Part shown: positions 1 through 9,900 of the stretch, piece after piece
How positions within the stretch are numbered: position 1 is the first letter of the stretch
Layout of the letters: every line of letters starts with the position of its first letter
Source: Chloromonas sp. AAM2
Lineage: Eukaryota; Chlorophyta; Chlorophyceae; Chlamydomonadales; Chlamydomonadaceae
DNA: 22,007 bases
Reading direction: 5' to 3'
Assembly (NCBI GenBank): GCA_004335635.1
Contig: QAXH01001616.1
Location: 3,198-25,204 of the forward strand
Program-made: the position numbers and the translations under genes
The notes under the pieces: generated by a model
The model's database searches: none
Seen by the model: only the letters and a program-made list of their open reading frames with translations
Told to the model about the DNA's origin: nothing

Positions 1-3000
1 CTTGCACAGCCCGGTGTAGCAGAGAGAACCTGCATCACAACGTCATGAATGACACACCTTGCTCAGACATGCAGTAATTGACAAGCAGCTGAAGCTTGTG
101 GCATTAGAAAATGGTGAACAGCATGCCTCATGTGAATGGCAGGCGGAGACACAGCAGCACCGGAGTGAGCCGCTGGTTGGCGAGTCACAGGACCCTTGGC
201 ACCAGGAAAGGATGCTTGAGCGGTTGTACCTGGCTTTAAAGTTTGCAATCGACATGCGGTGACAGAATGAGCTGCGTTTTGGCTGCCAAACACAGACACT
301 CAGCTCAGAGCACAGACTGTGCGTGTGTGCGGACACATGGGACCCATGCCTGACCTGAAGTGTGTGGTGGGCTCAAAACTCGAATCACCGTCCAGGGACC
401 AGTCCAGGGGATGCTCAGTCGCAACCTGCAACGCACGAAAGCATACAACATGTTGTAAGAGCCAACTCGTGCACCGTACAAGTACCAGGTGATGACGATG
501 TTTTGGACTTAGCACCAGCAGTCCTTTGCAATGCGAGCATGATGATGGTGTAGCCAGATACTCAAGCCACCTTGTGTTCAACTTGCGAGAAACTCACTCA
601 CTCAACACACAAAACATGGTGTGCGAGTGGGCCCATGCAACCAAACACAGCAGGAAGCGCTAACTCAGCAGCCTGCATGAACGGAGCATGTTGATGTGGC
701 AGTGGCATGGGTGCATGCATGCAGCGCTGCCTCACCTCTAGCCAGGGCACACGCAGGAGTGTTGAGGAGACCTTCGTCCTGGCCCAGCCCTTGAGCACAA
801 GGTCAGTCAACATGCGACGGGCCTGCAGAGGGATCAAGCAAGAAGCACAAGGCAAGAGGGTAGGGCAGCGTTGCATAGATAGACAATTGCCATACATGCC
901 ATACATGCTGATGACAGCTACAGTCAGCTTGAGGCAATTCTGCCCTCTCTGACATTGCCGAACTGTCAGAGAGGCCGGCCCCAAGCTACCTGTTTGGTAC
1001 TCTCTTCCCAAGCCACCTGTTTGGTACTCTCTTCCCTGCTGCACCCTTGCCACAATGCCAATCACGTGCGCCATCCTTCAGCTCCCGTCGCCCACCTGTT
1101 CCATGGGTGTGCCCGTGAGGTAGATGCAGTCCAGCATGCCGTCATCAAGCACAGCATCCGGGGAAACGGAAAGCATGCTGGCGATCTGAACGACGTGCAA
1201 GAAACACAGTCCATGTCTGTTGGCTCGTCAGCTTCTTTTGTAAGTGCAAATTGCCCAATTTTTCTTGGTTGCCCGTGCAACCTTCGTCTCTTCCTTGCTC
1301 TGGGTTCCGCACATGAATGTGGTTTTCGTTAAGATGGAAGTTATCGGGAAGGGATTACCCTCTGAATAGGAACAAGTGTAGGGCTTCAGACAGACACAAT
1401 GGTAGAGAAGCCAAAACATACCACCAGAGTGGTAGCAGCAGATCGAACTGCCAGACCTTGCCGCCCTGCTATGCACGCGGTGTCCCGCCTCCCCACCTGT
1501 CTGTTGTTAGCCGCCGTGAGGTGCAGCAGCGGCACCCCCTCCAGCTCCCCCACCCCCGTGCCTGTCTCCTCCGCTGCAGTCTTGGCCATGGAGGAGGCGC
1601 GAGAGTAGGCGGGCGGGACAGGGCTGTCTGCAAGCAATACAACAGCATGAGGGCAGTGCAAGGGTGATCAAATCAATTGAAGGCAAGAAGTGCTCGGAGC
1701 GACTGGGTTGCTAGAGGCCATCCCCACATTGATGGACAGCACTGGCTGTTAAAGACAATGTGCACAGCAGCAGTTGACGATTCTTCCACAGCAAGCCTTC
1801 TTTAGTTGTACTGTTGCCTTACCTGGCGCCTTGCCCGGCTCAAAGGTCACTGCTCCCTCGGCTGGCGTCTCCTCGCTCAATGAGCGGTACAGCGGGGTGC
1901 CCTGTGGCCGTGCATGCAGGCGAGCCATAGGCACACATCCCGCATGCAGTGTGCCTCACGGCAACAGCCCCTACACTAGCTGTGGTCACCTGTCATGCGT
2001 CCATGCCCACCCACACAGCCCCACACACCTCGGGGTCTGGCTTCTGCTTCTGCTCCAAGTACGCGCCATGCTCCTTGATGTTGGGGAAGCACAAGACACT
2101 TGACACGGGCCTCCAGCGGGACATGACACGCATGCCTGCATGCCGACAGCGCAGCAGCAGACAAGCAGCTGGGCACCCATGTCCCGTTGACGCCATGGGT
2201 GCTGCATGCACCATCTTGCGATGCAGCAACGCCGAGGGGAACGCTTTAAGGGGTGACATTTTCCCTAGGTAAGCACTTGCGTTGCTGTGAAACCAGGTCT
2301 ACTACTGCGGCCAGTAACAGGATATGGGGCGCCTGCCTCACTCAACAGGAAACTGGAGGAGAACGCTTTACCTGTGAGCAGGAACGCTAAGGGCCCCATC
2401 ATGCGCTTGAGGCTGCTGCTGGTGACCTTGGACACGTCAGCGGAGGCGCCGATAGTGGCTGTGTTCATGAACACCTGTGTGGGTGGGATGGTAGGGGCTT
2501 TGCACACTTGAAAGCTGCAAGGAATGCTGCTGAGCAGCATTAGACCATGATATGATGTGTGGGCCTGACCCCTGTACACTGGCATGCGGTAAGCCTGGTG
2601 CAGCTGCAAGCATTGCTGCGGCACCTGCTGGGCATCAAACCTGCGCCTAGTCATGCCCAGAGCCAATCAACACCGCACCAGAGTGGCTAAACCGCAGTCG
2701 ATGAGCTTCTGTGTGAGTACAAAGGTGCAAAGAGGAGGACGGAGAGCGTGCTGGTTAGGCTGGCAACAGCAACCGGGTCAAGCGCAAGCAGCACCTGCTG
2801 CTCGCGGAGCAAATCCGACAATCTGTGACCCAAGTGACAGGGAGTCCCACCTTTCCGTTGAGCAGCCCCACGTCTATGCGGTGCATGACGCTGCGTTTGG
2901 TGGCCAGCAGTAGCGCCTCGTAGGGGTCCTGCATGGGAGCAAGGGGCGAAGCGCGTGCCAAGGTTGCATCGTGTGCAGGCAAGAGGGCCAGGCAAGCCAG

Positions 3001-5200
3001 ATGTTGCGCACATGTGCCTTGCTGGCTGACATCCTTGCATTTGAATACCGTACCTGCCTTGCCGACCTGATATACTTGCAACCATCAGAACAACCGTGCA
3101 GTACAGTACAGACTTTAGCACAAATATTTATGCACGTGTAGGATTGTGATCTGGAAATGGTTTTCACTCCTGACTGTGTACGTCAAATGTGGCAATCACC
3201 ACATTGCCTCACCTCTGGTATGCCTGTGGTGGCGGCGAAGTCGTTAGATGTGCCCAGTGGCAGAATGGCCACTGAGAGGGCGTCCAGACCGGGCGGGTTG
3301 CCCTGCGCTCGCACCAGCGGCTCCTCGGCAGCGGTCACTGATCGCGTGTCGCGCACACCGCCTGCATGCCAACAATACAGGGTAGACGGGTACAGGTTAC
3401 CACAAGCAAAAAATGTGACGCCAGGTGTCGCGCATGGTGCCAGATTACCTCCACAGCACGCAATCGTTTGCCCAACACCAGTGTTGGCAACCTGTTGCCT
3501 GTGTTGAGCATTTGAGTTGCAACGCGGGCCGCTGCCGTGATGTCAAACTGCCAGTAACGTAGGACTGACCCCTGCCCCACGCTGACGCTTCCTTTTCAGT
3601 CATCCACAAGTCCTTGCTGATGCCCTGACTTTGGTGGCCCTTTGAGCTCCCATCTGTCCTGATGCCTGAACAGGGCCTGCTGCGATTCAGAAGAAATCAC
3701 AAACACAGCCAAACAAACACAGCCAAACAAACACAGCCAAACAAAGTCTACCCACCTGTGTGTTTGAGCAGCGCGTCCACCACCTCGCAGATGGTCCCAT
3801 CCCCCCCCGCCGCCACGAGTGTGTCGACACTCCGCAGCACCAGCGCCTCCTTCACCAGCCGGTCGACATCACCAGCTTCAAACGTCACACGAACCGTCAC
3901 CTGCATGCGAATCACGTGAACACAGAAACCGCTTGTCACGTGCAGCCAAATGATGGCCATGTGATTGGCATGTACACATGCGGAACGTCCATGCTGTTGG
4001 TTGTACACAGGCACAAGAAAACCTACAACACCCACACATACAGGGTATGCCAAATGCACCGCCATGACGGTAATCATGGACTGAATGCAGGCCATGCATT
4101 TCGTTGCAAGTGACAGCTTTGAAATTGCCACCTTGTTGATGCCCTGTACAGTTGGCCATGTATCATGAACAAGTAATACACATGTCATGTCTTGGCAGTC
4201 TCGCCAGACCCCATTGCCCACCTGGTGTCCTTCCTTACGCAGGCGTGAGACAGCCTCTCGCACCAACTCATCGTTGGCCTTCTCACCTGCGACAATGCGA
4301 ACACCAGCAGAACAAGACACCATCAAAGCAACAAGCATTACCATTTAGTAGCCACCACAGTCCTTCCATTCAACATAGCTTGCCCTGGTTCATGAGCGAA
4401 CAAGTGATATTGGAATGCATGGCAGGCGAGGCGTCTATCAAGACGGGTGAGCAAGGGAGAGTAACTGCTGAGTGCAGAGGCACAGCCGTGTGCACAAACG
4501 CTAGAGGAAAGTGCGCCAGCAGGCAAGGCAATACACGGTCAGTACAGCAACAGACTTGCCACCAAGGTGACCAGGGGGACAAGGCAAGGACATGTCTCCC
4601 TTGCCTTGAGACCCACCCGGCCTCTTGGAGAACGTTGGGACAAGAAATGGGTGATATCAAACATAAGCACATCTCAAGGCGCAAGGGAGCAGTGTGCATA
4701 GGCAAGACCAGGGGGTTGATGGATGCAAAATGTGAAAAGCAAACCAGCATCAGCTGAGCGATATGCCCGCACCGTGAAGCAATACTAGCAGCCGTCTTGA
4801 TGTTGGATCGCCATCTGCAGGAATCAGGCGCACGACGTGAAACACAGTGACGTCCGCCAACGATTTGCCGCATGATGTCACAGCCCTGCTCACCAATGCG
4901 GGGCAGCGTTACCTCAGAAGCCTCCAGTTCGCTTACCAGGCTCTGCATGGCTGTAACACGGTGGATTAGTCGCGCGAACGCAGTCTTATTTGGCCCTCTA
5001 ACTGCGCTCGCGCGATTGCCGTTACATGATACGTCATAACCCTGTAACGGCTGTTGACTCACTACTCCTCCTGAACCACCATTGCTCCTCCTCCTCCTCG
5101 CAGGTGTCGTTTTGTTTTCCCTTGCAGCCCTGCACATGGAGGCGCTTCCAGAAGCAGGAGAGCAGGCAGAGGAGCCACCCTCTTCCATCTCACCTGCCAT
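1..5200 (-). CDS. YegS-like lipid kinase (diacylglycerol-kinase catalytic superfamily), 14 exons, 3' end off the window
   Basis: Exons read on the minus strand: 5200-4894, 4814-4773, 4286-4222, 3900-3756, 3361-3213, 2928-2851, 2474-2372, 2135-2029, 1901-1823, 1573-1497, 1185-1096, 822-736, 425-355, 29-1. All introns are GT-AG and all phases agree, giving 476 codons plus one base. The start is the first in-frame ATG after a TGA, in good context (AAAAATGG). Residues 1-105 are a Ser/Gly/Arg-rich extension without a recognisable domain. From residue 106 the order matches bacterial YegS: RRLLVLLHGEKAND, VTVRVTFEAGD, GGDGT at 170-174 (ATP phosphate loop), GTSNDFA at 223-229, VFMNTATIGA, LTAANNRQ, DDGML at 398-402, LDGD at 454-457 and a final HFRFSLLHRAVQ. 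The family phosphorylates lipid alcohols such as diacylglycerol or phosphatidylglycerol; the substrate here is unknown. The acceptor of exon 10 could be 12 bases downstream without changing frame. Identity is firm; some small-exon borders are inferred. Confidence 0.88.
981..1034. repeat. 27-bp tandem duplication in a lipid kinase intron
   Basis: Two adjacent 27-bp copies (981-1007 and 1008-1034) differ at one base. They lie in the intron between exons 11 and 12. On the minus strand each copy holds a CAG followed by GTAG or GTGG, so each looks like a splice donor. An exon made from one or both copies would break the phase between exons 11 and 12, so I treat it as intronic. Confidence 0.85.
3213..4286 (-). 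other. Catalytic core of the lipid kinase (exons 3-5)
   Basis: These three exons hold the N-terminal nucleotide-binding half of the kinase. Exon 3 (4286-4222) gives the first helix, with DELVREAVSRLRKEGHQ. Exon 4 (3900-3756) gives strand-helix-strand and the loop LVAAGGDGTICEVVDALL, in which GGDGT is the signature that binds ATP phosphates across this superfamily. Exon 5 (3361-3213) gives AILPLGTSNDFAATTGIPE, the second family signature (usually GTANDFA; Ala to Ser here). A loop of about 28 residues, rich in charged residues and Pro, separates the two signatures (VRDTRSVTAAEEPLVRAQGN) and is longer than the corresponding loop in E. coli YegS. All residues expected for nucleotide binding appear present, so an active kinase is likely. 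Confidence 0.85.
3701..3742. repeat. Three exact 14-bp tandem copies beside a splice donor
   Basis: The unit AAACACAGCCAAAC occurs three times in a row without mismatch. On the minus strand it starts 12 bases inside the intron after the GT donor of exon 4 (3755-3754), giving a GTTTGGCTGTG-type pattern near the 5' splice site. No function can be read from it. Confidence 0.9.
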
Positions 5201-5457
5201 TTTTAGCTTGAATGACGACAGCACTACACCAAGCAAGTTGATGCTGAGGAATCATAGCTAACAGATCATTCAGCTTAGCTGTGAGTCATGAGGCCTGGTA
5301 CACTGTATAAGAGCAATGATGCATGGACGCATTGCAAAGTACGCCCAGCAAAGTGAACAAAAGCTCCTTGCCGAGACATTGCGTCTCAGGCAGAATCGTG
5401 CCACAGCTGTTGTCATACTAAGCATGTTCAAGCTGCAGGAGCCCCACACGTGCTTCC

Positions 5458-6195
5458 TTGCGTATGTTGCGTGGTGCCCGCCCCGGTACAACAGGGGTCA
5501 ACTTCCAGGGCGAAGAGCAGGTATACAACATCCTCAACCCAGGTGCACACGTGGAGCAAGGTAAGGCTGCCAGGCTGGAACTGGCGAGTTGCCCTGACGA
5601 ACCATGCGGGCCCGTGCTAGTCAGCTTTAAGGCGCAGCTATTTAAGACCTATTCAATACCTGTTCAACACATTTGTTGGCCGCCCGCCTCCTTGGGGAGG
5701 CAGCCAAGCCCTCTACACCCCGACTGAGACCCGCATTGCAGAGCAAGCGAATCCAACCGCAGCGCTTCACTGGGCACTAGACACATGCCGCTTAATATAG
5801 CCACACGCGAGAACAGCTCTCCGACTTAACAGCTCGCAGAACTTGTTGCTAGCAAGCTCCACTTGCCAGAAGGCGCACAATCCATAAAGCAATTCCTCCC
5901 GTACTTTGCCAAATGTGATCAATCCTGTAGTGACTCTTGGCAGAATGAGTTCACTATCCAAAAAAGAAGTGGTGCTCTGGCGAGTGCTGGCCAAGGAAGA
6001 TGCAGCACTTGAACTGTGAACCTGCTGCGACGTGACCAGGAGCTTAGTCATCAAGTGCCGCTGGCAATGCTCGTCCACATGTTTGCTTATGATTTCACGT
6101 CTTGCTATGCAGACACCTTTTCTACACACATCTGGCGACTGCTGTCAGAGGACGGCCTTCTGCTTCTCGAGTATAGAGGTGAGCGGTTCCTGTAA
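5458..6195 (+). pseudogene. Possible broken coding relic, family unknown
   Basis: One plus-strand frame reads from 5458 to a TAA at 6193-6195 and is interrupted only by TGA at 5725, TAA at 5827 and TGA at 6010. The pieces look protein-like: GVNFQGEEQVYNILNPGAHV, then LAELVASKLHLPEGAQSIKQ, then VPLAMLVHMFAYDFTSCYAD followed by IWRLLSEDGLLLLEY. A second frame carries KKEVVLWRVLAKEDAAL at about 5960-6009, which hints at frameshifts near the A-run at 5961. A plus-strand donor-like GTAAGG occurs at 5561 and GTGAGC at 6179, but no set of introns removes the stops in phase. Third codon positions are more AT-rich than in the two flanking genes. I do not recognise a family. The antisense strand carries an uninterrupted frame with no clear ATG start until 6051, so this call is weak. 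Confidence 0.25.
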
Positions 6196-6306
6196 GTTTG
6201 AAGCAGAGGTGTGAGCGCATGGCAGTGTTGCATGGACCGTCCACTGGGGCCCTTGCAGATGCTTCAGCACAGCCATGGCATCGGTAGCCTGTGCTCTGAG
6301 CGCAAC

Positions 6307-6347
6307 ATATACACTGTATATAGATAGTATATGTATATATAGAGAGA

Positions 6348-6380
<33 letters not shown>
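6307..6380. repeat. TA-rich tract followed by a (GA)n microsatellite
   Basis: Alternating TA sequence (about 6307-6340) runs straight into a GA dinucleotide run (about 6339-6380) broken once by an extra G at 6351-6352. A short GACAGATAGACAGA tail follows. It lies in the gap between the two main genes. Confidence 0.95.
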
Positions 6381-6382
<2 letters not shown>

Positions 6383-6399
6383 CAGATAGACAGATTACA

Positions 6400-6660
6400 T
6401 CAGGGGGGTCCACATGCACCAAGCGCGAGCGCGAGCAAGCCGCTTATGCTGCATTGCTTGTGCTGCAGGGCCCAGCGCCGTTCTCTCCATCCCAGCGTCA
6501 GGGCAGGGCCCATCTGTAACCGTCCTGTCTGGAGGTGGTCAATGAATTGGGGCCGGAAAAGCATGTCGCAGTCTTTGGTCGATTGCGCATGGAGCTGATA
6601 GCCTAAGAGATCAACCTCGTCACTTGCCAGTAGGACTGACAGATTGCCCATTAGCATGAT
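6400..6660 (-). CDS. Hypothetical short ORF (86 codons) ending on TGTAA
   Basis: From the ATG at 6660 the frame reads MLMGNLSVLLASDEVDLLGY through FRPQFIDHLQTGRLQMGPAL to a TGA at 6402-6400. The frame is also open upstream to about 6726 without an ATG. TGTAA, the usual poly(A) signal of volvocine green algae, follows the stop codon with no gap (6399-6395). It lies downstream of the THADA poly(A) signal, so it would need its own transcript or read-through. No family is recognised. It could be a small gene, a last exon, a relic, or chance. Confidence 0.25.
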   Translation of the reverse strand: MMLMGNLSVLLASDEVDLLGYQLHAQSTKDCDMLFRPQFIDHLQTGRLQMGPALTLGWRERRWALQHKQCSISGLLALALGACGPP

Positions 6661-6771
6661 CACTTTCAACGTATTCTTTACTCGATTTCTGCCAGCCGTA
6701 GGGCCTCTAGCTTCAGATCCGGACAAGGTTTCGTTCCAGTCTTGCTCTCTTGAGAGGCGCGCAAGGAGTGC

Positions 6772-6776
6772 TTACA
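6772..6776 (-). terminator. Probable THADA poly(A) signal TGTAA
   Basis: TGTAA on the minus strand begins about 190 bases after the THADA stop codon at 6970-6968 and is the first one I see there. In chlamydomonad algae this pentamer is the usual poly(A) signal, with cleavage about 10-15 bases further on. The assignment depends on the inferred lineage. Confidence 0.45.
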
Positions 6777-6967
6777 TGACCCTCCTTGTAACATTCATCG
6801 CTTACTCGTCCGACCAGTGCAAGATTCATGGATGTGATCATGATCCCGCCTACTGATCAATCATGGCAATAATAAGTATCATCGACTAAACTGGCCACAC
6901 CCGCCTAATTGCAAAGCATGTGGACAGAATCTGATGCTGTAAGCTCAGATGACACAGCAAATGATCG

Positions 6968-9900
6968 TCAGGCTGTGTTGATGCAGTCGCTGCAGTCTTC
7001 ACACAGGAACAGAGGACCCAGGTCGTGCCAGTTCAGAGCACCAGGTGAAGCTGCACCAGCCAATCCCTCACTCCAAACTAGAACCGGGCCCGCCACCATC
7101 GCCAGAGGCCCTGCACTGCCTGAGCACAGGCGCCTAACCGCCTGCAGCATGCCGTCCTGCAGCGCTGTCCACTCCTGCTGCTGAGCCGGTGTGTCTTGGC
7201 CACTGGTGTGTACTTCCTGTTCGCCTGGGAATAGGGGCGCTGTGGCCCAGATGAGCAGCAGCCTGCTGTAAAGGTACGGCAGCACAGTGGGTTCCTCAAT
7301 GACCTGTCTGAGGTCGTCACTGCCTATGCCACCCCCTTGTGTGGTTGCTTCAGGGTCCGCTGCTTGCTGTGGTAGCACTGCCGCCACCCGCTGTAGATCC
7401 CCCACTGCACTGCTGACCGGCCCTAGGCAGACACGTTTCAACAAGCTGGCGTCAGCAGCAGCAGCAGGCAGGTCAGACTCGGGCCCACCAACCTCCTGCT
7501 CCCGATGCAACAGCACACTGTTGCCGGCCGGGGTTGAGCCTATGGTGGCGAGTTCGCATGCTCGCCGCAGCTGCTGTGCCGCAAGCTGCGCAAGGAAGAG
7601 CGGCTCCTCGTGTTGATTATCCGCGTCGTCATCAAAAATACGGCCCTCTGCTCCTCCACCCACTCCACCAGCCACACCTTGGTCGGATGCGGCTGCAGCT
7701 GCCGCACTGAGGCTTGGGGTCTCGTGATGATTGACGGAGGGTGCAGCGGCTGCCTGGCTCATGAACTGGATGACTTCAGGCATGACCTGGTCGTATGGAC
7801 GAACGATCAGGTCGCATAAGGCCCTAGGCAAGTGCGGACTGCCTGTGAATCGTGTGGGTAGCAGGGCTATGGCTGCACGCTGGACACCCTCTGTGTGAAG
7901 CTGCCTGCTGCTGGCGCTGGAGGCCTGCAAGGAATGGGGCAAGCAGTGAGCAAGAGCATGGTAACCCTTTCTTGCATCTTCTTGTGCGGAACAGTCCGGT
8001 ATGGAGTGTGACGAGCAGCAAACAAAGAGGGTGGGTCAAGGTTATAACAGCGCACCTTACTACATGCACTTAACAAGTACAAGGGCAGAGAGGGGTCTCA
8101 AAGCCTGTGGTACAAGTGCAGTAGGCACTGCACAAGGTTGTGCTGTACTGCCTACCTGCATGATTTCCGTAGCCACTGTTCGCACACGGTCATCCTCATC
8201 CTCACTCAGTGTGAGAGCCACTAGCCAGCAACGCAGGGCGGCATGGGACAGAGAGCTGGATGTGCCATGTAGGTGCTGCTCCGGAGGTGTGCTGTCGTGC
8301 GCATGCGCTTGAGCGTGAGCTTGCAGGCCGCATCGGTCAAGGTTGAGGAGCTGGGAGGATGCCAGGGCGTCTGCTGCGGCCAAGCGCACATCGTCCGGTT
8401 GCGTAGGCTGGCTGCTGACTTCCAGCTGCGGATGCACGGACACACCAGGTACCAAATCAAACTTGCCCAAGGTAAGAAAAAACGCATACCGTGGCGTTCA
8501 ACAATCAGATTTCTCGGCAACAGCAAGGGCAGGTGAGTTCAAATGCATTTCTGCCAAGCAAGTCCGGACAATGCATCGCGCAGGTGCATCGAGAATCATA
8601 TCATCATCTAGTGTCGGCAACACAAATTGCTACTGCTGAATGCCTTACCTCAGTACAGAAGGCGTTCAGCGCACTAGCCAGGGATCGGTCGCCACTACCG
8701 TCCACAACTGTCGCAGCACTGATCTGTCGCCTCACAGCATGCATGTGCAGGCGTTGTCCCAGCCACCGCAGGGCCTCCGCGCGCTCCTCCACTCCACACG
8801 CCGATGCCAACAGCGCCATGACTTGCGCCATGCTGCCTCGCTCGCTGGCGTCGGCCTCCGCACACCCAGCGCCTTGTTTACCGTTGGCCGGACCTCCAAT
8901 GCGGCTGCACGTTGTGATGGCATGCGCGGCATGCAGCGCACGCAGCAAACGCTTGCGCACTTTGTAAACGGGCTCCGTCTGCAGGTGCGCCCAGCTGAGA
9001 TCACCCAGGCTCTTCACCACAGCGAGGTTGAGAGGTGCTTTGGCCGCCGACTTGAGGATGAGAGACCATCGCTCCTCGTCGGCCTGGGCCGCAGCCACTG
9101 AACACCTGCCGCCTGCGGGCTTCAGACCGGAGACGGCTGACCCAGATGAGTTGGGGAATAGCCTGCGATCACAAAGCAACATGGATACATGGTACATGGA
9201 CCATACGCAGCTCGCTCCTGTCAACCTACGCCACTCTGCGTCGCGAGACTTTCACAGCAAGGGGTAAAGTCAGAACTAAAACCAGGAACCTAAAACCAGA
9301 ACTCGAACTGCAACAACCGATCAATGGCTGAGTCGTCCTGAGTCGGCCTGGGTCGTCCCAAGTCGTTCAATTAATGAGCAAGTCATGCCCTCCTTGCCGT
9401 TCACTGTGACTTGGAACTGCGGCTCACCCTCCCGGTTGGGTGTCTGAGTGAGTGCCCTGCCCCGCACTCTGGGGTCTGTCTCATCCTCCTCCAGATGCTT
9501 ACGAGGCCTACAGCAGTCACATCAAGAAGTAACTGCCCGTGCCCTACATTAGTTACAAAGACAACTAAACCTGACTCTCACCTGTCTCTCCATGTCGCCA
9601 ACACTTCTGCAGCCGCCTTGGCTCCGGCTGCCCGCACATCCACAGACGGCGACGCCAGGCAGCACTGCAGCCGCAACGTAAGTGCATCGCCCAACAGTGT
9701 GAATTCCTCCTTCACTTTGCCTGCAGCAGCACTTCCAATCACTTTTGCCGCAGCTGCGGCTTCTACTGCGGCTCTCCCTACAACTCTCGCGCTCATTGCT
9801 GTTGGCGTGGTTCCCTGTGTGATAACCGCTGGCGGTGCACACACAGTGCACAGGGTCGCTACCCCCACCCACAGCTTGGCTGCCTCCTTCAGCATTGCCG

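Larger units (their letters stand above)
5201..6967. other. Gap between the lipid kinase start and the THADA stop
   Basis: About 1.77 kb with no gene I can name. Reading down the minus strand it should hold the THADA 3' untranslated region (6967 to about 6755), a short ORF (6660-6400), a TA/GA microsatellite, and then the region upstream of the kinase start at 5200. Weak plus-strand coding signals lie between about 5320 and 6195. No TATA box or other promoter motif stands out upstream of 5200. Confidence 0.6.

Noticed and set aside
63..302. Alternative ends of the lipid kinase: a stop at 300 without splicing, or acceptors at 283 or 272
   Set aside because: The acceptor at 31-30 is in phase, gives a normal 325-bp intron, and yields HFRFSLLHRAVQ, matching the C-terminal strand expected after the LDGD motif. 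The alternatives give unrelated tails.
598..1074. 158-residue minus-strand ORF with a GREYQTG repeat
   Set aside because: It spans an intron; the repeat is the 27-bp duplication, and only 822-736 in this region is exon.
4370..4893. Continuation of the long minus-strand ORF that starts near 5236
   Set aside because: Only 5200-4894 is used as exon 1. Beyond the GTGAGC donor the frame has no kinase homology, whereas the spliced path gives RRLLVLLHGEKAND in phase. The apparent start at 5236 is TTG.
5767..6129. 120-residue minus-strand ORF
   Set aside because: It starts at GTG, has no family resemblance, and has no convincing splice partners; the first ATG is at 6051. Kept only as the antisense alternative to the plus-strand relic.
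8425..9105. Alternative acceptor TTCAG two codons inside THADA exon 25
   Set aside because: It leaves the wrong phase after exon 24; the GGCAG acceptor at 9107-9106 joins in frame.
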